A stretch of DNA of 64,000 bases from Pseudogracilibacillus sp037072025 (GCF_037072025.1 NZ_JAXHDD010000012.1:25359-89358); one strand, 5' to 3'; positions 1-8,510 are shown, counted from the stretch's first letter. A program made the numbers and translations. The notes: a model not told the origin generated them from the letters alone.

Positions 1-45
1 TTTTGGGATTATTTTTGCTGTTTGGATAGGTTGCATTAATTCCAT
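1..45 (-). CDS. ligD: LigD-type DNA ligase, N-terminal start only (partial)
   Basis: Only the first 15 codons lie in the window; the gene runs off the left edge. On the minus strand GGAGGAGTG precedes an ATG at 45, and the peptide begins MELMQPIQTAKIIPK, the kind of short 'MxxMQP' lead-in seen at the start of Bacillus LigD ligases. It diverges from the ku gene at 144, and LigD and Ku work together in bacterial non-homologous end joining. The identity rests on this fragment plus the neighbour; any other gene divergent to ku is possible. Confidence 0.5.
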   Translation of the reverse strand, partial: MELMQPIQTAKIIPK

Positions 46-143
46 TTTTTTCACTCCTCCGTTCCTTCTTAATAAGTTGTGCTTTTTAAAGGATAAAAAT
101 GCAAAAGCATACACAAACTACATTGAAAAGGAGGCGTCTTTTC

Positions 144-974
144 ATGCATACCATGTGGAAAGGAACCATAAGTTTTGGACTAGTCAATATTCCTGTAAAA
201 ATGCATGCTGCCACAGAAAATAAAGATGTGAAATTAAGACAACTTCACAAAGAATGTCAAACACCTATTAAGTATCAAAAAGTATGCCCGGTTTGCGATC
301 GGAAAGTAGAAGAAGAAGAAATCGTTAAAGCGTATGAAATTACGAAAGACAAATTCGTTATGTTAGATGAAGAAGATTTAAATGCATTAAAAAAAGAACA
401 AGGTGATAAAGCTGTAGAAATTCTCGATTTCGTTAAACTAGAAGAAATTGATCCAATTTATTTCGAAAAAAGTTACTATTTATCACCTGGGGATGGTGGT
501 TCAAAAGCTTATTCTCTATTACGTACAGCTTTAGAAGAAACGGGGAAAATAGGGGTAGCTAAGATGATGATTCGTTCTAAAGAACAGCTTGCAGTCATTC
601 GATTTTATGAAAACATACTTGTTGTGGAAACGATTCATTATCCAGATGAAGTAAGAAACATCAAGGATGTACCTAATGTACCGGAAAAGGTAGAAATAGT
701 GAAAAAAGAGCTTGATACCGCAAAATTATTAATCGACCAACTGACAACTGTTTTTGATCCTGAAAAATATACAGATGAATACCGTACTTCACTACTTGAG
801 ACAATCGAAAATAAGAAAACCGACAAAACTGCCACAGTTACCGGTAAGACCGAGAGGAAGCCAGACAATGTGACAAACTTAATGGATGCACTCCAAGCAT
901 CATTAGATAAAGCAAAAAAAGAAAAAACAAAACCGAAGAAAAAAACGACAACAGCGAAAAAAACTGCAAAATAA
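144..974 (+). CDS. ku: Ku protein, non-homologous end joining
   Basis: Bacterial Ku homodimer that binds DNA double-strand ends and recruits LigD, in Bacillus mainly for repair in dormant or germinating spores. The protein (276 aa) starts MHTMWKGTISFGLVNIPV, the typical Ku N-terminus, followed by the beta-barrel core (about residues 10-200, including a CPVC pair near residue 48). The last 30 residues are a Lys/Thr-rich basic tail, as in B. subtilis YkoV. I chose the ATG at 144 because AAAGGAGG at 127-134 sits at proper distance; an ATG at 99 lacks such a site and would add 15 non-homologous residues. A hairpin terminator follows. Divergent to the putative ligD. Confidence 0.93.
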   Translation: MHTMWKGTISFGLVNIPVKMHAATENKDVKLRQLHKECQTPIKYQKVCPVCDRKVEEEEIVKAYEITKDKFVMLDEEDLNALKKEQGDKAVEILDFVKLEEIDPIYFEKSYYLSPGDGGSKAYSLLRTALEETGKIGVAKMMIRSKEQLAVIRFYENILVVETIHYPDEVRNIKDVPNVPEKVEIVKKELDTAKLLIDQLTTVFDPEKYTDEYRTSLLETIENKKTDKTATVTGKTERKPDNVTNLMDALQASLDKAKKEKTKPKKKTTTAKKTAK

Positions 975-981
975 CAGTAAA

Positions 982-1013
982 GGGGGTGTCCTTTTGATTT
1001 TAGGACATCCCCC
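982..1013 (+). terminator. Stem-loop after ku
   Basis: GGGGGTGTCCT pairs with AGGACATCCCC (11 bp with one G-U) eight bases after the ku stop codon. Only a weak T-rich tail follows. It lies between convergent ku and the small gene at 1025-1297, so it could serve both. Confidence 0.6.
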
Positions 1014-1024
1014 CACTTTCTAAT

Positions 1025-1297
1025 CTAAATACGCATTCCTAATAGATCATCTTCTTGGCGACCACCTACACGTTCATTTACGATTTCATATGCTTTGTTT
1101 AAATTTACTAAATAAGCCTCTTTTACTTCTTTCGCTTCATCTAATTTCTGGATATCATTTTTAAATTTTGTATACCCTTCTTCTAGTGAAAGACTCTTTT
1201 CTGCAACAAGCCTATTCATTATTGTTGTCTGCAATCGCTCGATGAAGTAATTGACTGTTCCGTACAGTTTGAACACCTCCATAGTCTTCTTCCACAA
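1025..1297 (-). CDS. Small hypothetical protein behind a cobalamin riboswitch
   Basis: A 90-aa soluble, charged, probably helical protein that I do not recognise. It has no membrane segment, signal peptide or cysteine motif. The reading frame starts at a TTG (1297) seven bases after GGGAGG (minus strand, 1305-1310). That ribosome binding site lies in the 3' arm of a terminator-like hairpin, and the hairpin's U-run reaches the start codon. An internal ATG six codons in is the alternative start. It is the first gene after the B12 riboswitch at 1438-1625, so its expression should respond to adenosylcobalamin. Usual targets of this riboswitch (btu transporters, cob genes, metE, nrd) show no resemblance. 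It could be a bystander left after loss of the real target. Confidence 0.6.
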   Translation of the reverse strand: MWKKTMEVFKLYGTVNYFIERLQTTIMNRLVAEKSLSLEEGYTKFKNDIQKLDEAKEVKEAYLVNLNKAYEIVNERVGGRQEDDLLGMRI

Positions 1298-1327
1298 AAA
1301 ACAACCTCCCTATAAAAGAAGGTTGTT
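1295..1327 (-). terminator. Terminator-like hairpin in the riboswitch leader
   Basis: On the minus strand AACAACCT and AGGTTGTT form an 8-bp stem followed directly by a run of six T. It lies between the cobalamin aptamer and the 90-aa gene, and its 3' arm contains the GGGAGG ribosome binding site. It is the natural candidate for the riboswitch expression platform, by termination and/or RBS sequestration. Confidence 0.65.
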
Positions 1328-1437
1328 CGTAAGTGTATGATCCAAATCAAAATAAGCCTCGGTGTCTTTATTTAAAAATCACCGCGCTTTTCTACCAACA
1401 CCTCCTATCCTCCGTAGGAACTGATGTACGAGATCAA

Positions 1438-1625
1438 ATAGGCAGGTCTCCTGGCTCATAATCATCGCTTTTCGATCCTTCCCGTCTTCATAATCATGAA
1501 AACAGTGGATTATTTCGAATTGCTCCTATACACAGTTGCGGGACAGCACCGGATTTTCACCGGTTTCCCTTTTAAGCAATAAAGATAATTTCTTTATTAC
1601 ACCTATTTCTCCTATATTCAGTTTA
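1438..1625 (-). ncRNA. Cobalamin (B12) riboswitch
   Basis: Read on the minus strand this contains the ordered landmarks of the AdoCbl aptamer: AATAGGTG, AAAGGGAA, the CCGGTGAAAATCCGG stem, GGTGCTGTCCCGCAACTGT, GAAGACGGGAAGGAT and the closing AGCCAGGAGACCTGCC. Known members repress downstream genes when adenosylcobalamin is bound. The next gene is the unknown 90-aa ORF. Between aptamer and ORF is a short AGGAGGTG followed by a possible 8-codon leader peptide starting with TTG, which may be fortuitous. Confidence 0.93.
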
Positions 1626-1663
1626 TATCTTCATTATATCATTAAGTTTTTTTATTACTATAA

Positions 1664-1936
1664 GTGCGTGTTCAAAACTCCCATGTCTTTACAGACGCCG
1701 CAATGAATGAAAAGGATAAAAAGGACCAAGAAGTTCGAGGCGGCGCAGCTCCCGTCAGCGGAATGTATGCTTTTAAATACATGAGCAAAGATCTGGCACA
1801 CAGAAAAAGTGATCTTCTTTTCCAAGGAAACGCTTCTAGCACGCAGAAAAAGTGCTTTCCTTTTTCAAGGAGCGGAAAAGCAAGCATTCGTGCGAAATTC
1901 GCAGTGCCATTTTTACCGGACTTTTTGAACATCCTC
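1664..1936 (+). mobile_element. MITE-like element, copy A (273 bp)
   Basis: Begins GTGCGTGTTCAAAA and ends TTTTTGAACATCCTC, imperfect terminal inverted repeats shared with copies at 25937, 45076, 37133 and 58056. It is flanked by a 5-bp direct repeat TATAA (1659-1663 and 1937-1941), consistent with a target-site duplication. It encodes no convincing protein and looks like a non-autonomous transposable element. It abuts the stop codon of yhfK: the TA of that TAG lies in the duplication and the G is the element's terminal base. Confidence 0.8.
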
Positions 1937-2586
1937 TATAATCTCTCTAAAGCATTCTCGATAGCTTCTTCCCCTTCTACTACATCAAATGAACGGTTGA
2001 ACGTTTTTTCATTATCCAAACAGGAAAAAACTATTTTAGCAACATCAGCTCTTGAAATTTTTCCCCTTCCGGATAAGTTTTCACCTATCAACACTTTTCC
2101 AGTGCCTGGATCATTCGTTAGTCCACCTGGTCGCAGAATCGTGTACGTTAATCCACTTCTTAACAATTCTTTATCAGCATAATGTTTAGCGACATAATAA
2201 TGACGGATTTTTTCATTCCAATATTCTCGGTTATTTGCCTGAAATGCACTTACCATAATAAATCTCTTGATCCCAGCTTGCTTAGTAGCCTCGATCGTCT
2301 TTACCGCACCGTCGAGATCTACTAATAAAGTTTTATCTGCTCCAGTATGACCACCTGACCCTGCAGTAAATAAGACGGCATCACAGCCGTCAGCAGCTTT
2401 TGCTATTTTCTCAACGCTACCTTCTAAATCTGCTACTACAGCTTCTACTCCTGCTTGTTGAAAAGTGTTTGCCTGCTCTTCTTTTCGCACCATTGCTACA
2501 GGTGTATGGTCACTCTCTTTTAATAAGTCGATGAGCTGTTTTCCAATTTGTCCGTTTGCACCTACTACCAATACGTTCACTTTCAT
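1936..2586 (-). CDS. yhfK: NAD(P)-binding atypical SDR, YhfK-like
   Basis: A 216-aa Rossmann-fold protein of the atypical short-chain dehydrogenase (NAD-dependent epimerase-like) group, close in length and sequence style to B. subtilis YhfK. The glycine-rich nucleotide motif GANGQIG is at residues 9-15; 'FTAGSGG' and 'YVAKHYADKELLRSGL' (the Tyr-x-x-x-Lys region) follow, then the LRPGGL segment. The substrate is unknown; relatives are called NAD(P)H-binding proteins or flavin reductase-like. The stop codon lies on the border of a MITE-like insertion. Upstream is an AACCACG repeat block and then eno, so it is probably transcribed separately. Confidence 0.85.
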   Translation of the reverse strand: MKVNVLVVGANGQIGKQLIDLLKESDHTPVAMVRKEEQANTFQQAGVEAVVADLEGSVEKIAKAADGCDAVLFTAGSGGHTGADKTLLVDLDGAVKTIEATKQAGIKRFIMVSAFQANNREYWNEKIRHYYVAKHYADKELLRSGLTYTILRPGGLTNDPGTGKVLIGENLSGRGKISRADVAKIVFSCLDNEKTFNRSFDVVEGEEAIENALERL

Positions 2587-2655
2587 ACCCCTTTCTTAAA
2601 CGAGTGTTTATGTACATTGTAATGGAGTTTGAAGATTATTTTAAATGAATTGTTT

Positions 2656-2800
2656 TTTAACCACGGAGTTCACGATTTAACCACGGCAAAGCAAAATTAA
2701 CCACGAAGTTTGTAATTTAACCACGTAAAACATGTAATAACCACGGGGGAAAGCAGTAGCCACGCATTTCGCGATTTAACCACGGAAGGGAACAATTATC
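2656..2800. repeat. 20-bp-period repeat, TTAACCACG family (short block)
   Basis: Seven consecutive units begin TTAACCACG (or ATAACCACG, TAGCCACG) at 20-bp intervals, once 19 bp, and each is followed by a different 11-nt tail. It lies between the yhfK start and the eno terminator. Same family as the long array at 18279-19065 and the inverted block at 36743-36980. Confidence 0.85.
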
Positions 2801-2805
2801 CCAAT

Positions 2806-2844
2806 AAAAAAATCATCAGCGTTCTATCACACTGATGATTTTTC
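2806..2844 (-). terminator. Terminator of eno
   Basis: AAAATCATCAG and CTGATGATTTT form an 11-bp stem with T-runs on both strands, 12 bases after the eno stop codon. It probably ends the glycolytic operon. Confidence 0.85.
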
Positions 2845-2855
2845 AATAAACCTTG

Positions 2856-4142
2856 TTATTTTTTCAAATTATAAAAAGCTTCTAATCCAGCATATTCACC
2901 AATTCCTGCAAGTTCATCTTCAATCCGGATTAGTTGATTATATTTTGCCACACGGTCTGTTCGTGATGGTGCACCAGTTTTTATTTGTCCTGCATTTGTT
3001 GCAACAGCAATGTCTGCGATCGTTGCATCTTCTGTTTCTCCTGAGCGATGAGAGATAACAGCAGTGTAACCAGCACGTTTTGCCATTTCAATCGCTTCAA
3101 ACGTTTCAGTTAACGTACCGATTTGATTCACTTTGATTAAAATAGAGTTTCCAACACCTTGTTCAATGCCTTGTACAAGTTTTTCTGTGTTTGTTACGAA
3201 AAGATCATCTCCAACTAATTGCACACGTGTACCAATCCGTTCTGTAAGTAGTTTATGACCTTCCCAGTCATTCTCATCGAGTCCATCTTCAATTGAAATA
3301 ATCGGGTATTTTTCAATTAATTCTTCATACCAATCGACCATTTCTTCGGAAGTACGAACAACACCTTCACCTTTTAAATTATATTTTCCATCTTCGTAAA
3401 ATTCAGATGAAGCAACGTCCATTGCAAGTTGAACTTCTTCTCCTACTTTATATCCTGCTGCTTCAATCGCTTCTGCAATTGTTTGTAATGCTTCTTCATT
3501 GGAGGACAAGTTAGGTGCAAATCCACCCTCATCACCTACGGCTGTATTAAGCCCTTTATCTTGCAAGACTTTTTTAAGTGCATGAAAAATTTCAGCTCCA
3601 ATACGCACAGCTTCTTTAAACGAAGGTGCTGCAACCGGCATGATCATGAATTCCTGGATATCCACATTATTATCTGCATGTTCTCCACCATTTAAAATAT
3701 TCATCATCGGTACAGGTAGAACATTTGCATTAAATCCACCTAAATAATTATACAGAGGGATATTTAAGTGTGATGCTGCTGCATGGGCTGCTGCCATGGA
3801 AACGCCTAAAATAGCATTTGCTCCTAAGTTACTTTTATTCTCTGTATCATCAAGCTCAATCATAATCGCATCGATGATATTTTGACGAGTTACATCAAGC
3901 CCAAGCAGTTCTGGAGCAATTTTTTCATTAACATTTTCAACTGCTTTTAAAACACCTTTACCTAAGTAGCGATCTTTATCACCATCTCTTAGTTCAACAG
4001 CTTCATATTCTCCTGTTGACGCTCCACTTGGAACTAAAGCAACTCCAAATGCACCTGATTCAGTTGAAATTTCGACTTCTATAGTTGGGTTACCACGAGA
4101 GTCGAGTACTTCTCTTGCATAAACATCTGTAATATAAGGCAT
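2856..4142 (-). CDS. eno: Enolase
   Basis: Phosphopyruvate hydratase, converting 2-phosphoglycerate to phosphoenolpyruvate; cytoplasmic, Mg-dependent. The 428-aa length is standard. It starts MPYITDVYAREVLDSRGNPT, has the GASTG loop near residue 40, the catalytic region GDEGGFAPN (about 203-211), metal ligands in SIEDGLDE and VGDDLFVTN, and the signature ILIKVNQIGTLTE followed by SHRSGETED. AGGAGAG precedes the ATG. Last gene of the glycolytic set; a 220-bp gap holding a CTCGACATC repeat block separates it from gpmI, so it may have its own promoter. Confidence 0.98.
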   Translation of the reverse strand: MPYITDVYAREVLDSRGNPTIEVEISTESGAFGVALVPSGASTGEYEAVELRDGDKDRYLGKGVLKAVENVNEKIAPELLGLDVTRQNIIDAIMIELDDTENKSNLGANAILGVSMAAAHAAASHLNIPLYNYLGGFNANVLPVPMMNILNGGEHADNNVDIQEFMIMPVAAPSFKEAVRIGAEIFHALKKVLQDKGLNTAVGDEGGFAPNLSSNEEALQTIAEAIEAAGYKVGEEVQLAMDVASSEFYEDGKYNLKGEGVVRTSEEMVDWYEELIEKYPIISIEDGLDENDWEGHKLLTERIGTRVQLVGDDLFVTNTEKLVQGIEQGVGNSILIKVNQIGTLTETFEAIEMAKRAGYTAVISHRSGETEDATIADIAVATNAGQIKTGAPSRTDRVAKYNQLIRIEDELAGIGEYAGLEAFYNLKK

Positions 4143-4207
4143 TACAAATCTCTCCTTTATATCGAATATATTTTTTAATAAAATTTTCTTAAAGCTTAGG
4201 ACTAATG

Positions 4208-4345
4208 CGGGTTGAAAATCGACTTGTCATCTTGGTGAGGACTCGACATCTTGATAATCCACTCGACGTCTTGGTGAGGACTCGAAATTTTGAAAATCCA
4301 CTCGACGTCTTAGTTAACGACTTGACATCTTGAAAATTCACAACC
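4208..4345. repeat. 20-bp-period repeat, CTCGACATC family, between gpmI and eno
   Basis: About seven degenerate units of the type ACTCGACATCTTGATAATCC at 20-bp spacing. Relative to the flanking minus-strand genes the head reads in the opposite orientation to the array between gapA and pgk. It lies inside the glycolytic gene set and so may be transcribed if eno is co-transcribed. Confidence 0.8.
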
Positions 4346-4362
4346 TGAAATTCGATCCAAAA

Positions 4363-5895
4363 TTAATCAATTATTAATGATTTTCCTGTCATTTCTTCCG
4401 GTTTCTCTATTTCTAATAAATCTAACATTGTTGGTGCTAAATCTGCCAAAATACCATCATTACGAACCGTTATTCCTTTTTTCGTTATAATCACTGGTAC
4501 TGGATTTGTCGTATGGGAGGTCATTGGCTTACCATCAGGTGTAACAACTTCATCGGAATTCCCGTGATCAGCTGTAATAATCGCTTCTCCACCAAATTCA
4601 ATAATTTTGTCTACCACTTTCCCTAAGCACTCATCAACAGCTTCAATGGCTTTAATCGTTGGTTCTAATTTCCCTGAATGTCCAACCATATCTGGATTGG
4701 CAAAATTTAAAATTACAGCATTTAATTCGCCTTTTTCCAGTTCTTCGAGTAATGCATCAGTTACTTCATAAGCACTCATCTCTGGTTTAAGATCATACGT
4801 TGCGACCTTAGGGGAATCGATTAAGATTCGCTTTTCTCCGGCAAATTCTTCCTCACGTCCACCACTCATGAAGTACGTAACATGTGGATATTTTTCAGTT
4901 TCTGCAATACGCAGCTGTTTTTTGCCATTTTTTGCAAGGACTTCACCGACCGTATTCGTTAGATTAATTGTATCAAAAGCAATCGGTGCATGAATCGTAT
5001 CACTAAAATTTGTCATTTGAACAAATAATAGATTTTCTAGTTTACGCTTCCCTCGGTCAAACTCTTTAAAATCCCCATTTGCGAAAGTTTGCGATAATTG
5101 AATTGCTCGGTCTGGTCTGAAATTAAAAAATATAACAGCATCATCATCATTAACCGGACCAACCGCTTCCCCACGCTCATTCATGATGACTGAAGGTAAA
5201 ACAAATTCATCATACACTTCCTTTTCGTATGAATCATGGACAACTGCTTCAGCACTGTTAAATTTAGGTCCTTTACCGTCTTTAATTGCATCATACGCCA
5301 ATTTTACTCGTTGCCAACGCTTATCCCGATCCATCGCATAATAACGTCCTGAGACTGTTGCAAACTTTCCTACTCCAATTGCCTTTATTTCGTTTTCAAT
5401 CTGTTCTATGTATTCTAATGCTGTTTGTGGTCCTACATCACGTCCATCTAAAAATGCATGGATATAAACTTTTTCTATCTCTCTTTTTCGTGCTAATTTT
5501 AATAGTGCAATCAAGTGATCAATATGACTGTGAACCCCACCATCTGATAATAATCCGAATAAATGAAGGGCACTATTTTTTGCTTTTACTTGTTCTAATG
5601 CTTTTAGAAAAATTGTATTTTTATAAAACTCGCCTGAAGCAATTGCATTATTTATTCTGGTTAAACTTTGAAAAACGATTCTTCCTGCTCCGATATTTAA
5701 ATGACCAACTTCCGAATTCCCCATCTGTCCTTCTGGGAGACCAACAGAAAGACCACTTACTTGAAGTTGATTATGCGGATAACTGTTCCAATATCGATCA
5801 AAATTTGGTTTTTTTGCTTGAGCTACCGCATTTCCCTGCTCCTCAGCTCGGCATCCAAACCCATCTAAAATAATAATTGCTGCTAAGTTCGTCAT
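4363..5895 (-). CDS. gpmI: 2,3-bisphosphoglycerate-independent phosphoglycerate mutase
   Basis: Interconverts 3- and 2-phosphoglycerate with a di-manganese, alkaline-phosphatase-type active site. The 510-aa length is typical. It starts MTNLAAIIILDGFGCR (metal-binding Asp); the phosphoserine nucleophile is in MGNSEVGH (about residue 62); HIDGRD-like segments (HAFLDGRDVGP) and the C-terminal metal ligands (NPDMVGHSG, ITADHGNSDE, TSHTTNPVP) are present. It overlaps the tpiA stop by ATGA, indicating translational coupling. In Bacillus this Mn-dependent enzyme is pH-sensitive and helps arrest 3-PGA use in forespores. Confidence 0.98.
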   Translation of the reverse strand: MTNLAAIIILDGFGCRAEEQGNAVAQAKKPNFDRYWNSYPHNQLQVSGLSVGLPEGQMGNSEVGHLNIGAGRIVFQSLTRINNAIASGEFYKNTIFLKALEQVKAKNSALHLFGLLSDGGVHSHIDHLIALLKLARKREIEKVYIHAFLDGRDVGPQTALEYIEQIENEIKAIGVGKFATVSGRYYAMDRDKRWQRVKLAYDAIKDGKGPKFNSAEAVVHDSYEKEVYDEFVLPSVIMNERGEAVGPVNDDDAVIFFNFRPDRAIQLSQTFANGDFKEFDRGKRKLENLLFVQMTNFSDTIHAPIAFDTINLTNTVGEVLAKNGKKQLRIAETEKYPHVTYFMSGGREEEFAGEKRILIDSPKVATYDLKPEMSAYEVTDALLEELEKGELNAVILNFANPDMVGHSGKLEPTIKAIEAVDECLGKVVDKIIEFGGEAIITADHGNSDEVVTPDGKPMTSHTTNPVPVIITKKGITVRNDGILADLAPTMLDLLEIEKPEEMTGKSLIID

Positions 5896-6653
5896 GATGC
5901 ATTATTCCCTACTTCCACTAATTGTTTAAAAGAATCCGCTTCAAGACTAGCTCCACCAACAAGCGCTCCGTCAATATCGCTCATTTTAAGTAACTCTTCA
6001 ATATTGGCTGGTTTTACACTCCCACCATACTGAATAGTAACTTGGGAAGCAATTTTCTCTGAAGTTAGTTGACGAATTACTTCACGAATATGTGTACACA
6101 CTTCATTTGCATCCTCACTTGACGCAGTTTTCCCTGTACCAATAGCCCAAATCGGCTCATAAGCAATAATTGTTTTTTTAATTTGCTCATCACTCAAATT
6201 ACTTAAAGCTACCTTTACTTGATTCGCTATATGAGTTAATGTTTCATTTGCTTCACGCTGTTCTAATGATTCACCAACACAAACAATTGGAATGAGACCA
6301 TGTTTAAAAGCAGCGAGAGCTTTTTTATTTACTGTTTCATCTGTTTCATTAAAATATTCACGTCGCTCAGAATGACCAATCACGACATGAGTTACACCAA
6401 TATCACTTAACATAACTGGACTTACTTCTCCCGTAAATGCACCTTCTTTTTCAAAATGCATTGTTTGAGCAGCTACTTTAATATTTGTACCTTCTGTCTG
6501 TTCAACTAAGCTTTGTAAATATACAAACGGGGCACAAATAATCGCTTCTGTTTGCTCATTTGTGTCAATATCTCTTACTGATTCAATGAACGACTTAGCT
6601 TCTTGTCTTGTTTTATGCATTTTCCAGTTTCCCGCAATTACTTTTTTTCGCAT
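5892..6653 (-). CDS. tpiA: Triosephosphate isomerase
   Basis: Interconverts dihydroxyacetone phosphate and glyceraldehyde 3-phosphate. The 253-aa TIM barrel starts MRKKVIAGNWKMHK (catalytic Lys), carries VVIGHSERREYF (catalytic His near residue 96), the catalytic-loop segment AYEPIWAIGTGKTAS (Glu near 167) and the phosphate-binding YGGSVKPAN and ALVGGASL near the C-terminus. AAGGAGAG precedes the ATG. It is 12 bases after pgk and overlaps gpmI, so it is a central member of the operon. Confidence 0.98.
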   Translation of the reverse strand: MRKKVIAGNWKMHKTRQEAKSFIESVRDIDTNEQTEAIICAPFVYLQSLVEQTEGTNIKVAAQTMHFEKEGAFTGEVSPVMLSDIGVTHVVIGHSERREYFNETDETVNKKALAAFKHGLIPIVCVGESLEQREANETLTHIANQVKVALSNLSDEQIKKTIIAYEPIWAIGTGKTASSEDANEVCTHIREVIRQLTSEKIASQVTIQYGGSVKPANIEELLKMSDIDGALVGGASLEADSFKQLVEVGNNAS

Positions 6654-6665
6654 TAGATACTCTCC

Positions 6666-7850
6666 TTACTCTTTATCGTCTAGTGCAACAATTCCTGGAA
6701 GATCTTTTCCTTCCATAAATTCAAGCGATGCTCCACCACCCGTAGACACATGATCCATCTTATCTGCTAATCCAAATTGTTCTACTGCAGCTGCTGAATC
6801 ACCGCCGCCAATCACTGTATATCCTTTTGTTTCTGCAAGCGCTTCTGCGACAGCTTTTGTTCCGCCGCTAAATGCTTCCATTTCAAATACACCCATCGGT
6901 CCGTTCCAAACTACGAGCTTCGAATTAACAATAACATCACGGTAGGTTGCTGCTGTTTCAGGGCCAATATCGAGGCACATCCATCCTTTTGGTATCTCAT
7001 TTGCTGCAACTGTTTTATTATTTGCATTTTCTTTAAACGCATCCGCCACAACTGCATCTGTCTGAATGTAAAACTTTACACCTTTTGCTTCCGCTTTTTT
7101 CATAAATTCTTTCGCTAAATCTATTTTATCCTCTTCTAATAAAGAATTTCCAATTTCATACCCTTTTGCTTTTAAAAATGTACAAGCAAGTCCACCGCCA
7201 ATTAACAAATTATCAACAATATCTAAAAATTTATCGATCACATTAATTTTATCTTTTACTTTAGACCCACCAATAATAGCTGTAAATGGTCGTTCCGGGT
7301 TCGCTAATGCTTTTCCGAGTACTTCAATTTCTTTCTCCATTAAAAACCCGGCAGCTGCAGGAAGTTGTTCGGCTACACCTGCTGTAGAAGCATGTGCCCT
7401 ATGGGACGTTCCAAATGCATCGTTTATGTAAATATCAGCCATTTCCGAAAAAGCTTTAACAAGGTTTGGATCATTTTTTTCCTCCCCAATCTCAAAGCGG
7501 ACATTTTCAAGTAATAGCACATCACAGTTTTGTAAAGCGGCAATTGCCTGGGTCACTTCTTCACCAATTACAGTATTTGTTTTTGCAACTTTTTTTCCAA
7601 GCAATTCACTTAACCGTTTTGCAACAGGATCAAGTCGTAATTCTTCTACTATTTCACCTTTTGGGCGTCCCAAATGGGTTGCTAAAATTACTTTTGCACC
7701 ATGATCAATCAAGTGCTGTATAGTTGGGATTGCAGCTTTAATCCGTGTATCATCTGTAACCGTTCCATTTTGCATTGGGACGTTAAAATCTACACGACAA
7801 AAAACTCTTTTTCCTTTTACCGTTATTTCTTTTAATGTTTTCTTGTTCAT
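6666..7850 (-). CDS. pgk: Phosphoglycerate kinase
   Basis: Makes ATP from 1,3-bisphosphoglycerate in glycolysis. The 394-aa, two-domain enzyme carries the N-terminal signature KRVFCRVDFNVP (residues 13-24), substrate-binding THLGRPKG (about 58-65) and NDAFGTSHRAH, and the C-terminal nucleotide-binding GGGDSAAAVE and STGGGASLEF. AAAGGGG precedes the ATG. Unusually it is separated from gapA by 660 bp that hold a terminator and a repeat-bearing mobile element. It may therefore need its own promoter; there is A+T-rich sequence directly upstream but no convincing -35/-10 pair. Confidence 0.98.
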   Translation of the reverse strand: MNKKTLKEITVKGKRVFCRVDFNVPMQNGTVTDDTRIKAAIPTIQHLIDHGAKVILATHLGRPKGEIVEELRLDPVAKRLSELLGKKVAKTNTVIGEEVTQAIAALQNCDVLLLENVRFEIGEEKNDPNLVKAFSEMADIYINDAFGTSHRAHASTAGVAEQLPAAAGFLMEKEIEVLGKALANPERPFTAIIGGSKVKDKINVIDKFLDIVDNLLIGGGLACTFLKAKGYEIGNSLLEEDKIDLAKEFMKKAEAKGVKFYIQTDAVVADAFKENANNKTVAANEIPKGWMCLDIGPETAATYRDVIVNSKLVVWNGPMGVFEMEAFSGGTKAVAEALAETKGYTVIGGGDSAAAVEQFGLADKMDHVSTGGGASLEFMEGKDLPGIVALDDKE

Positions 7851-7991
7851 ATGAAAAAACCCCTTTACATTTCTTCACGTTGTTACATATCCTTTTCCAT
7901 TATACGTCAGTCTGTTCCAAATACATAATTTTTATATGGAATAAAAGAAGGTTGGGAAATAACTAAGTTCTTAAATCCATAGTTGAAGGAT

Positions 7992-8362
7992 ACTGCGACA
8001 TAATTATTTAATCATCAATGGGAAGAATGACTCGACCTCCAAGACGTCGAGTCATTCTTCCAAGACGTCGAGTCGATTGTGAACATGTCGAGTCGTTTTC
8101 TAAGATGTCGAGTCGATTGCGAACATGTCGAGTCGATTGCGAACATGTCGAGTCGTTTTCTAAGATGTCGAGTCGATTGCGAACATGTCGAGTCGTTTTC
8201 TAAGACGTCGAGTCGATTGCGAACATGTCGAGTCGTTTTCTAAGACGTCGAGTCGATTGCGAACATGTCGAGTCGTTTTCAAAGATGTCGAGTCAATTCG
8301 CAATATGTGAGTTGTCTCAGACATGGCATTGATACATAACATGTAGACTCTTATGTCGCAGT
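7992..8362. mobile_element. TIR-bounded element carrying a 20-bp repeat array (copy 1)
   Basis: Perfect 12-bp inverted repeats ACTGCGACATAA (7992-8003) and TTATGTCGCAGT (8351-8362) bound a 371-bp segment. Inside, about 13 units of a 20-bp tandem repeat (heads GTCGAGTCG on the plus strand) run from about 8030 to 8310 with no length change. The inner flanks (TTTAATCATCA on the left, TTGATACATAA and ACATGTAGACTCTT on the right) recur at the same places in the larger copy at 52342-53240. It encodes no protein. It sits between gapA and pgk. Confidence 0.75.
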
Positions 8363-8390
8363 TTATTTGAGACGGTACAAAGACACTGAT

Positions 8391-8452
8391 AAAAAAATCC
8401 GAGCTAATACAAACTTTAATTGAAAAAATTTGAATTATAGTTCGGATTTTTC
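8391..8452 (-). terminator. Terminator after gapA
   Basis: A long imperfect hairpin: AAAAATCCGA and TCGGATTTTT arms extended by AATACAAACTTTAATT/AATTTGAATTATAG. On the minus strand it ends in a T-run. It is closely similar to the hairpin at 53255-53317. Its place 60 bases after gapA suggests cggR-gapA can end here, uncoupled from pgk. Confidence 0.7.
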
Positions 8453-8510
8453 TATGATTAAAATTCTATTGCACCAGCCTAATTATATTGTGCGTAAGAT
8501 GTTGACTTTA

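Noticed and set aside
1664..2182. 172-aa plus-strand open frame
   Set aside because: It runs through the MITE-like element and antisense to yhfK, with no ribosome binding site and no recognisable protein text.
8018..8342. 60-61-aa frames between gapA and pgk
   Set aside because: Translated repeat units inside the TIR-bounded element.
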